Positions 51,686 to 57,920 of a stretch of DNA of 57,920 nt are shown piece after piece (position 1 is the first letter of the stretch; the number at the start of each line of letters is the position of its first letter). The position numbers and the translations under genes are program-made. Under the pieces are notes generated by a model. That model searched no databases, was not told the origin of the DNA, and saw only the letters and a program-made list of their open reading frames with translations. The DNA comes from Verrucomicrobiota bacterium (GTDB lineage Bacteria; Verrucomicrobiota; Kiritimatiellia; CAJWTS01): positions 1-57,920 of the forward strand of contig JAQBYD010000020.1 of NCBI GenBank assembly GCA_027623315.1, read 5' to 3'.

Positions 51686-53667
51686 GCCGTGGCCCGGGCG
51701 GTGATCGAGGAGCGCTTTGTGCGGCGCGGCAGGATGAGCAGGGCTTCCAACAACAGGGAGATCAACATGCAGTAGAGAAACATGCGCCAGATCTCGGCCT
51801 GCAGACTGGCGTTGGTGCCGGCCTCGGGTTCTTCCCATATGCGGACGCGCAGGCGACCGAACAGCGTGTCCACGTCATCGGCGGGTACCGTCGCCGTGGC
51901 GTCCTCCCGCGACGGCCGGTTGAGCGCGAGCCAGGTGTTCTCGTGCCGGTAGACCCCCGCTTCGACGCGCGGGTCCTTCAGCGAGGCGTCCGCGGGACGC
52001 CAGGTCTCTGCGCCGTTCGGCGGCGACCAGTCTCCGCAGGCCGCGATCATCGCATCGCTCAGGCGTGCGCCTCCCTCCTGCATCATTCTCTGGATCATGG
52101 GGACCAGGACGAATCCATCGGAAAGGGTGGACCACGCCGGGTCCGGCTGCGTGGTGCAGAGATAGATCGTGCCCCCGCCATCCCGGAGTCGAAGCAGGAA
52201 TGGGTCGCCGTTCGTAAAATGCGCGACGACCTGAAAGTCTCCGCCGTGATTTACGGTGCGATACCGACGCACCTGCAGTTCGGCCAGCGGCAGGGGATCG
52301 CCCGATGCGACGTCCGCCAGGGGGCCGTCGCGATTATTCCATACGGCGACGGTCTCCGCCTCGTCCGCGCCCAGGGTTTGCACCGGGCCCCATTCAAAAC
52401 CCAGTCCGTGTTGGGGGGTGCTGGTCCGCGGCGGGAAGAACGCAAGGACGCCACCCTTTGCAAGGTAGGCCTGCAGGTACTCCTTCTGCGAGGGCCCGGG
52501 CTGTCCGGTCTGCCAGATGGCCAGCGCGAGGGCGTCCCATGCGATCGCTCCCAGCCCCACCGGGGTGACGATGCGGCTGGTCTGATCGAGTGCTTCCGGC
52601 GCGGGAGCGCAGCTGATACGCAGTCGGTCGGCGGAGAAACCACCATCGGCGATGACCGCGGCCGAGACCGTCGAGCGTTCCCCGTACGCGAAGTAGATCG
52701 TGTTGTCGCGCTCGTTAGCATCGGCCGGGATCGACACGCTGCCCCAACCCCCGGCATCTCCCGGAAGCGGAATGCGTTGCGTGTGCCGTGTGAATTGTGA
52801 GCTCAGTACGACGTCCGCCTGTGAGCGGATGCCGTTGAGATTCATGCTGAGCGGGATGACATCCTCGTCAGCCGTGTCGCGGGCAATCTCAAAAGAGACG
52901 TAGAGTTCCGGGTTGCCCGATGCCATCTGTCGCACGATTCCGCTTAGTGCAATACTGCCGTTGCCGGCGTCGGGCCAGTTTAGTGCGAGCAGGCGCACGG
53001 TGACGGGTTGTGCCAGTGCATCGAGTTGCTCGGTCAGGTGATGCCAGCGGTCACTGTCGGGTTGCCAGTCTTCACGGCGCATGTCGGAGGCAATCCAGAG
53101 CTCGGTCCGTCCCGTTTTGCGCTCGACGATGAAGTCGAGTGCGCGCTGCAGCATGGATGGCAGCGACGTGGCGGTATCGGTCGGCTGGGTGAGTGAGAGC
53201 GTGGCCAGCAAAGACGGCTCAGCGATTTCATGCGGATCTCCGCCCGCGCTGTCGAGCAAGACCATGCGACTGCGCGACCCAAGGTCCTCGGCGGCGTCGG
53301 AGAGCAGCTTCAAGGCATGCTGTTGCTTGGAGACTCCGCGCTGCGCGTTGACGCTGGACATGCTGAGCGAGCGGTCCAGCAGGACCAGGATCGTGTCGGG
53401 CGTAGGGGAGAAAGCCCATCCGAGCCAGCCTCCGGTGAGGGGACGTGTGAGCGCGAGGATCAGCGCGGCGATGGCCAGGCAACGAAAAAGAAGGATTAGA
53501 AATTCGCGCAAGCGGGCGTGCCTCGTCGAACTCTTGCTGACCGCAATCAGGAACATCATCGCGGCCCATTCCCGCGTGCGGTAGCGCAAGCGGTTCAGGA
53601 AATGAATGATCACCGGGAGCAACGCGAGCGGGAGCGCGAAGAGGAGAAGTGGCTGTATGAACGTCAT
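51682..53667 (-). CDS. BatA-domain / VWA membrane protein
   Basis: A 661-residue protein. The N-terminal BatA hairpin is clear: FIQPLLLFALPLALLPVIIH, then HFLNRLRYRTREWAAMMFL and LREFLILLFRCLAIAALILA. A VWA domain follows with MIDAS LLDRSLSM. The middle is soluble; the C-terminal helix (FLYCMLISLLLEALLILP) makes a third anchor. Family members (aerotolerance operon) act with MoxR chaperones, but their target here is unknown. 4-bp overlaps on both sides show tight coupling. Confidence 0.87.
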   Translation of the reverse strand: MTFIQPLLLFALPLALLPVIIHFLNRLRYRTREWAAMMFLIAVSKSSTRHARLREFLILLFRCLAIAALILALTRPLTGGWLGWAFSPTPDTILVLLDRSLSMSSVNAQRGVSKQQHALKLLSDAAEDLGSRSRMVLLDSAGGDPHEIAEPSLLATLSLTQPTDTATSLPSMLQRALDFIVERKTGRTELWIASDMRREDWQPDSDRWHHLTEQLDALAQPVTVRLLALNWPDAGNGSIALSGIVRQMASGNPELYVSFEIARDTADEDVIPLSMNLNGIRSQADVVLSSQFTRHTQRIPLPGDAGGWGSVSIPADANERDNTIYFAYGERSTVSAAVIADGGFSADRLRISCAPAPEALDQTSRIVTPVGLGAIAWDALALAIWQTGQPGPSQKEYLQAYLAKGGVLAFFPPRTSTPQHGLGFEWGPVQTLGADEAETVAVWNNRDGPLADVASGDPLPLAELQVRRYRTVNHGGDFQVVAHFTNGDPFLLRLRDGGGTIYLCTTQPDPAWSTLSDGFVLVPMIQRMMQEGGARLSDAMIAACGDWSPPNGAETWRPADASLKDPRVEAGVYRHENTWLALNRPSREDATATVPADDVDTLFGRLRVRIWEEPEAGTNASLQAEIWRMFLYCMLISLLLEALLILPRRTKRSSITARATA

Positions 53668-54605
53668 GGCGCGCTGGTGCCGGCCGGCGATGCATCCGTC
53701 GTGGACCGTGGGCGGCCCATGCGCTGCAGTAGAAAGTCGGCGAGTACCTCTTCGTAATTGAGGGAGAGTAGAGTGCGCTGATAGTCGACCTGGAACTCCG
53801 CGCAGCCGCGCTTGATGTCGTCCAGGTATCGGTCGAGCTCGGTGACGTACAGTTCACGCACCGTCGCCGGATCGGTGATCATGCTGAACGAGGTCTCCAT
53901 ATCGGCGAATCGGGTCGGTCGGTCGAAGCGGAAATTAACCTCTTCATCGTGCAGCAGATGAAAGACGGCCAGGTCGTGTTTTCTGAACTGGATGTGCTTA
54001 AAGCAGTTCAGGAGATCGGGTATCGAGGTGAAGAAGTCGGAAAACACGATCACGAGAGCCCGGCGGCTGATCTTCTCGGCGGCTTCGTGCAGAATCTTGG
54101 AGAGATTCGTCGTGCCCTCGGGGTTCGTGTTCGCCAGGGCGTTAAAGATGTGGCCGAGGTGCGATGCCTTGTGGCGTGGAGGAATCTCGTGGACGATCTG
54201 GTCTGAGAAGCACATCAGCCCCACCGAGTCGCCCTGTCGCGTGAGCAGGTGCGCGAGCGTGGCGGCCATGCGTCGCGCGTAATCGAACTTGGTCTTGCCC
54301 GCCTCGCCAAACGCCATGGATCGGCTGCAGTCGACCAGCAGCATGCAGCGCATGTTCGTGTCGGCCTCGAACTCCTTCATGTAGAAGCGGTCGGTTCGCC
54401 CGTAGACGCGCCAGTCGACATGGCGAATGTCGTCGCCCTGCACGTACTTGCGGTACTCCGCGAACTCGACGCTGGAGCCCCGGTGCGGGCTCTTGTGCTG
54501 GCCGGCGGTATTACCGATGACCGGACCACGCGGCAGGAAGGCCAGCCGGGATAGGCGTGCCAGCACCGCGGAGTCTACGAACTCCCGCTGGGGGACGTCA
54601 GCCAA
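53664..54605 (-). CDS. DUF58 (VWA-like) protein
   Basis: A 313-residue cytoplasmic protein. The DUF58 signature is DDIRHVDWRVYGRTDRFYMK. A VWA MIDAS (LLVDCSRSMAFGE) follows. It pairs with MoxR in nearly all such operons, where MoxR is thought to insert metal into or remodel the VWA partner. The gap to moxR is 4 bp and it overlaps the BatA gene by 4 bp. Confidence 0.9.
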   Translation of the reverse strand: MADVPQREFVDSAVLARLSRLAFLPRGPVIGNTAGQHKSPHRGSSVEFAEYRKYVQGDDIRHVDWRVYGRTDRFYMKEFEADTNMRCMLLVDCSRSMAFGEAGKTKFDYARRMAATLAHLLTRQGDSVGLMCFSDQIVHEIPPRHKASHLGHIFNALANTNPEGTTNLSKILHEAAEKISRRALVIVFSDFFTSIPDLLNCFKHIQFRKHDLAVFHLLHDEEVNFRFDRPTRFADMETSFSMITDPATVRELYVTELDRYLDDIKRGCAEFQVDYQRTLLSLNYEEVLADFLLQRMGRPRSTTDASPAGTSAP

Positions 54606-54609
54606 GGGC

Positions 54610-55629
54610 CTACTCCTTTCCGGCAGCGGTCAGGCGGCGCACGATCTCACGGCTATCGATGCCTTCCGAGTCGGCGTGGAAGTTCGTGAGGATGCGGTGA
54701 CTGAGCACGGGTTCGGCGACGGCTTCCACGTCCTCGCGGCGGACGAGGTAGCTTCCCTGCAGTACGGCGCGAGCCTTCGCTCCGAGGATCATATATTGCA
54801 CGGCGCGCGGGCCGGCACCCCAGCTGACCCAGTTGCGGACCCAGTCCGGCGAGTCGTCGAGGTTCGGGCGCGTCGCGCGCGTGAGATTCACGACATCCGT
54901 GTAGATGTGATCCGGTACGGGAACGCGCCGCACGAGATCCTGGTAGCGAAGGATCTCCTCGCCGGTCACGAGTTTCTGCAGGGCGGCCGCGGCGCCGCCG
55001 GTGGTTTCGCGGGCGATACGCACTTCCTCACCGTGGTCCGGATAGTCCACGTGGATCAGGAACATGAATCGGTCGAGTTGCGCCTCGGGTAACGGGTAGG
55101 TGCCTTCCTGCTCGATCGGGTTTTGCGTGGCGAGTACGAAGAAGGGCGATGGTAGATCAAACCTCTGGTTGCCCACCGTGACATGGTGCTCCTGCATGGC
55201 TTGCAGCAGGGCGGCCTGGGTCTTGGGCGGCGTGCGATTGATCTCATCCGCGAGCACGATGTTGGCGAAGATCGGGCCCTTTACGAATTCGAACGCGCGG
55301 CGTCCGGGTTTATCGGTCTCCTGCAGAATCTCGGTGCCGGTAATGTCAGCCGGCATCAGGTCGGGCGTGAACTGGATCCGGCTGAAGGCGAGCGACATCA
55401 CGTCACTCAGCGAGTGAATCAGCAGCGTCTTGGCGAGACCCGGTACCCCCATCAGGAGGGCGTGTCCGCGCGCGAAGATGCAGATCAGCAGCTTTTCGAT
55501 AACGTCGTCCTGGCCGATGATGACCTTGGCGATTTCGGCGCGCATGCGGTCGTAGGTGTCGCGCAGTTGATCAATCGCCGCGACGTCCTCTTCCTTGGGT
55601 TCGGGCGCAGTTGTCAGGGTGTCTGTCAT
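54610..55629 (-). CDS. MoxR-family AAA+ ATPase
   Basis: A 339-residue AAA+ ATPase. Walker A is GVPGLAKT (61-68). Walker B is [13 protein letters not shown], followed by [17 protein letters not shown]. The sensor region [21 protein letters not shown] is the MoxR hallmark. It is a chaperone-like partner for the VWA proteins downstream. It is the second gene of the operon after larC, 15 bp away. Confidence 0.93.
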   Translation of the reverse strand: MTDTLTTAPEPKEEDVAAIDQLRDTYDRMRAEIAKVIIGQDDVIEKLLICIFARGHALLMGVPGLAKTLLIHSLSDVMSLAFSRIQFTPDLMPADITGTEILQETDKPGRRAFEFVKGPIFANIVLADEINRTPPKTQAALLQAMQEHHVTVGNQRFDLPSPFFVLATQNPIEQEGTYPLPEAQLDRFMFLIHVDYPDHGEEVRIARETTGGAAAALQKLVTGEEILRYQDLVRRVPVPDHIYTDVVNLTRATRPNLDDSPDWVRNWVSWGAGPRAVQYMILGAKARAVLQGSYLVRREDVEAVAEPVLSHRILTNFHADSEGIDSREIVRRLTAAGKE

Positions 55630-55644
55630 GTGTCTATTAGCTCC

Positions 55645-56838
55645 TTATGGTTCATCGGTCGATTCGGCAGCAAGTCGAAACGCTGCTTCGTAGACAGTTC
55701 GTACGGAAACGTTGGACGCCTCGGCACGTTGCACGCAATCGTCGTGTTCGGGGGACCGTGTGATCACCGATCCCTTCCATTCTCCGAGCTTCACGCGCAC
55801 CTCGCCGTAGGGCGTTTGTACGGTGCAATGCCTGCGCTTCAACATGGTGCGTGTCGTGGGGTACTCTCGAATACCAAACGTGGTCGTCTCCTGAAACATG
55901 ATCTCGATCAGGGCGTCCTTGTCGCGCGGCGGTGCGAGCACGCTCAGGAGTGTGCCCGGTCTCTGTTTCTTCATTTGGATCGGGATGGTAAAGGCGTCGT
56001 GCGCGCCCGCGCTGATCAACCGCTGAATCAGTGAGCCGAGCAGCTCGGGGATGGTGTCATCGAGATTGCATTCAAGCACGATACAGGTGTCGTCCGGCGC
56101 TGTCGCGGAATCCGTGGCGCGACCATAGCGAGCCCGCAGGAGGTTGGGTCGCTTGTTCAGCTTGCGATGACCGAAGCCGTGGCCTGCCGCGATCGGCTCG
56201 AAAGTCGCGGGCATGCGGTCGGTGGTTTGCAGAGTCGTCAGCAATGCGGCGCCGGTGGGGGTCACCAATTCGAAAGGCTCATCGGTTTGCGTCACGGGAA
56301 AGCCGGTAAGAAGCCGCGTGGTGGCGGGTGCGGGTATCGGGATCACGCCGTGAGCAGACGTCGTGGTGCCCTGGCCAAGTGGCAGGGGCGAGAAGGTGAG
56401 GGCCGTCACGTCGAGAATTTCCAGCGCGAGGCACGTGGCCACGATGTCGACGATCGCGTCCATGGCGCCGACCTCGTGAAAATGGACCTTTTCGATGTCA
56501 CACCCGTGAACCGCGGCCTCCGCCTCTGCGAGGCGTTGGAAGACATCGATACTTCTAGCCTGCACCGTTTCGGAGAGTTGGCTTGCCCGGATGATATTCC
56601 GGATCGCGGACAGGTGGCGATGGGGCTCATGACCGGCGGGATCGTCAACATGCACGGTCACCTGGGTGCCGTGCAGGCCGTGATCGTTGAAAGGAACCGC
56701 ATCAATGCGAATCGGTGAATCCACGAGGCTGGATACGCCGTCGGTCAGTTGTTGAGCATCGACCCCAAGGTCGATCAGGGAGCCGAGAATCATGTCCCCG
56801 CTGGCGCCACCGGTACTGTCGAAATGTATAGTATTCAC
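55645..56838 (-). CDS. larC: nickel-pincer cofactor biosynthesis protein LarC
   Basis: A 397-residue, single-frame LarC. The start is [37 protein letters not shown] (about 120-137) is the LarC metal/CTP region. Later blocks include [15 protein letters not shown] and [20 protein letters not shown]. LarC inserts nickel into the pyridinium pincer of lactate racemase and related enzymes using CTP. In Lactobacillus it is split by a programmed frameshift; here the gene is continuous. No larB or larE is in the window. It heads the MoxR operon, an unusual place. Confidence 0.93.
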   Translation of the reverse strand: MNTIHFDSTGGASGDMILGSLIDLGVDAQQLTDGVSSLVDSPIRIDAVPFNDHGLHGTQVTVHVDDPAGHEPHRHLSAIRNIIRASQLSETVQARSIDVFQRLAEAEAAVHGCDIEKVHFHEVGAMDAIVDIVATCLALEILDVTALTFSPLPLGQGTTTSAHGVIPIPAPATTRLLTGFPVTQTDEPFELVTPTGAALLTTLQTTDRMPATFEPIAAGHGFGHRKLNKRPNLLRARYGRATDSATAPDDTCIVLECNLDDTIPELLGSLIQRLISAGAHDAFTIPIQMKKQRPGTLLSVLAPPRDKDALIEIMFQETTTFGIREYPTTRTMLKRRHCTVQTPYGEVRVKLGEWKGSVITRSPEHDDCVQRAEASNVSVRTVYEAAFRLAAESTDEP

Positions 56839-56978
56839 GATTTGATGCGTTGTGACGGCCCGAGTTCATTGCCCCCTGGACGATCGGATGAATGCAGCGC
56901 AGTCCCATTCTCACTCCTGTAAACGGGTATTGTAATACATAGCGCAAACACCCAGCAAGATAAACAGGATTTGCGAGT

Positions 56979-57185
56979 TTGAGCCTATTGGCGTGGTCTG
57001 GCGCCGTGGGCGAGTGCGAGGTGATTCGCGACGACAGCATTCGCGTGGCAGCCAAGGCCGAAGCGGACGGAGTCGACGTGACGCTCGAAGTCTGGCCCGG
57101 CCAGGTGTACGTCTTTCAGGTCCGCGAACTGCCTGAGAGCCGGGAGGCAATCGAACACATTGCCGATTTCATGTGCCGGCGCTCT
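56979..57185 (+). pseudogene. C-terminal relic of a hormone-sensitive-lipase-type esterase
   Basis: The frame reads VGECEVIRDDSIRVAAKAEA, GVDVTLEVWPGQVYVFQ and ESREAIEHIADFMCRR. This is the C-terminal end of HSL-type alpha/beta hydrolases, where RDD is conserved and the catalytic His lies near VWPxxxHVxQ; here that position is V-Y-V, so the His is lost. No start, nucleophile (GDSAGG) or HGG motif exists upstream. It begins next to a short ACAGGAT-type repeat and overlaps the end of the opposite-strand microprotein. Confidence 0.7.
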
Positions 57186-57369
57186 CAGGAGCCGCTGAGT
57201 CCTCTTTCGCTTTGCAGGCCATTGCGCAGCAACACTTGTTTCCAGCGAGGCCCATGCCGATCAGCATGACACCGATGACGGTCAGGGCGATACTGCCCCA
57301 GCTCACGTCCCACCAAGCAAAAACGATTACTAGGGCGGGCAGGACTATTCTACAGCAACACTTGCTCAT
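57169..57369 (-). CDS. cysteine-rich membrane microprotein
   Basis: A 66-residue protein with GGAGG 6 bases before ATG 57369. It has MSKCCCRIVLP, then hydrophobic helices (IVLPALVIVFAWW; IALTVIGVMLIGMGLAG), then NKCCCAMACKAKED. CCC clusters thus lie at both membrane faces, or on one face if the helices form a hairpin. This could bind a metal ion. No family recognised. A promoter with a perfect TTGACA and a leader hairpin lie upstream. It is intact and does not look like debris. Confidence 0.72.
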   Translation of the reverse strand: MSKCCCRIVLPALVIVFAWWDVSWGSIALTVIGVMLIGMGLAGNKCCCAMACKAKEDSAAPESAGT

Positions 57370-57400
57370 CTTTACCTCCGTTTCACTTCCATAGGACTAC

Positions 57401-57419
57401 CGGAAAGCAGGGCTTTCCG
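57401..57419. promoter_or_regulatory. leader hairpin, 8-bp perfect stem
   Basis: CGGAAAGC-AGG-GCTTTCCG is a perfect 8-bp stem with a 3-nt loop, about 30 bases upstream of the microprotein start in its predicted leader. No U-run on either strand, so it is more likely a leader element than a terminator. Confidence 0.45.
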
Positions 57420-57475
57420 AATGCGTAACATGTCGAGCTACCCCTAGAATCTGGGTCCAACATGGGAATATAGAT

Positions 57476-57504
57476 AATATTCGGCTCCGTGATCGGTCTG
57501 TCAA
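57476..57504 (-). promoter_or_regulatory. promoter of the cysteine-rich microprotein
   Basis: On the minus strand a perfect TTGACA (57499-57504) is followed by AATATT after 17 bp (57476-57481) or TATTAT after 19 bp (57474-57479). The transcript would start near 57468 with about 100 nt of leader containing the hairpin at 57401-57419. Confidence 0.5.
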
Positions 57505-57561
57505 GTGTGCCGGACCGATCTAATGGCGCTCAGATAAGACAGCATCCACATGCGCCAGCAT

Positions 57562-57694
57562 GCTCTGGAGTGCGGCGGCCTGCCGTGCCCTCCGAAGCAA
57601 GCGCAGCGCGAAGGATGGGACGCCGCTCTACCTTTACGGATAGCGCCTAGTCACAGCGAAATGAGAGCGCTGCCGGGCCAGCGCACTCCAAAGC
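57562..57694. repeat. 133-bp inverted-repeat element
   Basis: GCTCTGGAGTGCGGCGGCC (from 57562) pairs with the reverse complement of the stretch ending at 57694 (GCTTTGGAGTGCGCTGGCC), 18 of 23 positions over the longer arm. The plus-strand 66-codon frame inside it is a by-product. The element resembles MITE-like TGGAGTGCG repeats in environmental bacteria, from memory. Confidence 0.5.
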
Positions 57695-57920
57695 GCTTCG
57701 CGCGGGATTTCATCCTAAACCACCCTCATCTTGGCGGCATTCGTGTCTGACCCGGCATCGCCCGAAGTTTGGGCGTAGAACTCGGACGACCTGAAACCCG
57801 ACACCTGACGCCCGAACCTGCGGCAATTTGTCACCGACGGGCGCATTCCACTGAAGCGGCACTGGTACTGAGCGCAGGTAGATTCCATGGCGCCGGAACC
57901 AAGCGGCTGGTCAAGCGTCT
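57695..57920. other. 226-bp end region, nothing recognised
   Basis: The last 226 bases contain short open frames without recognisable protein features or an obvious start. Any gene here would continue past the window edge. Confidence 0.4.

Noticed and set aside
57550..57750. 66-codon plus-strand gene
   Set aside because: It is the translation of the inverted repeat and lacks a ribosome site.

Overview
The window is a GC-rich bacterial chromosome segment of about 58 kb. It shows planctomycete/verrucomicrobium- or Hydrogenedentota-like traits: a MoxR/DUF58/BatA/VWA operon with a prenyltransferase-fold protein, secreted PQQ-propeller and fibronectin-type proteins, phytanoyl-CoA dioxygenase and Gfo/Idh oxidoreductases, and short palindromic repeats between genes. 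The taxonomic placement is inference from gene content only. TAG is an ordinary stop here (for example the end of the first gene and of galM).

Layout. 0-7.4 kb: a secreted PQQ-like propeller protein and a Gfo/Idh oxidoreductase face a leftward three-gene envelope-glycosylation operon (GT2 dolichol-phosphate-sugar synthase type, GT-C-like membrane protein, TMTC-like TPR membrane protein). 7.5-12.3 kb: a leftward operon of a pseudopilin, a DUF4097-like exported protein and a 1088-residue surface protein. 13.0-14.8 kb: ugd followed by a UDP-xylose synthase gene that has lost its middle. 15.2-21.2 kb: an amino-sugar operon, glmM, a GlmU-like gene with a degenerate nucleotidyltransferase half, and glmS, followed by a phenylacetate-CoA-ligase-like gene and a thioesterase. 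21.7-23.8 kb: GYF-domain membrane protein, RDD-like microprotein, DUF2752 protein.

23.9-30.2 kb is a decaying accessory island. It holds a DUF433/DUF5615 toxin-antitoxin-like pair, an AlbA_2/GHKL ATPase gene coupled to an hsdM broken by one in-frame amber codon, a second hsdM stub, an integrase lacking its catalytic domain, a tRNA-Arg(ACG), a nucleotidyltransferase plus 62-residue partner behind a near-consensus leaderless promoter, and transposase and surface-protein debris. A 70-bp palindromic repeat recurs: three full copies with identical geometry (19-bp arms, 32-nt centre) and one degenerate copy. The outer two copies bracket the island in opposite orientation. This repeat family and the island it frames are the best candidates for something undescribed.

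30.3-43.9 kb: a TauE/SafE permease, PhyH dioxygenase, 3-hydroxyisobutyrate-dehydrogenase-like enzyme, aldose epimerase, a phosphofructokinase with pyrophosphate-type active-site residues, a PP2C phosphatase, a large AsmA-like protein, and dxs-tlyA-nadK. 43.9-56.8 kb: one tightly coupled leftward operon, larC-moxR-DUF58-BatA-VWA-coiled-coil protein-small secreted protein-prenyltransferase-fold protein-NGD-repeat protein, mostly with 4-bp ATGA overlaps. 56.9-57.9 kb: an esterase relic, a cysteine-rich microprotein with its own promoter and leader hairpin, and another inverted repeat.
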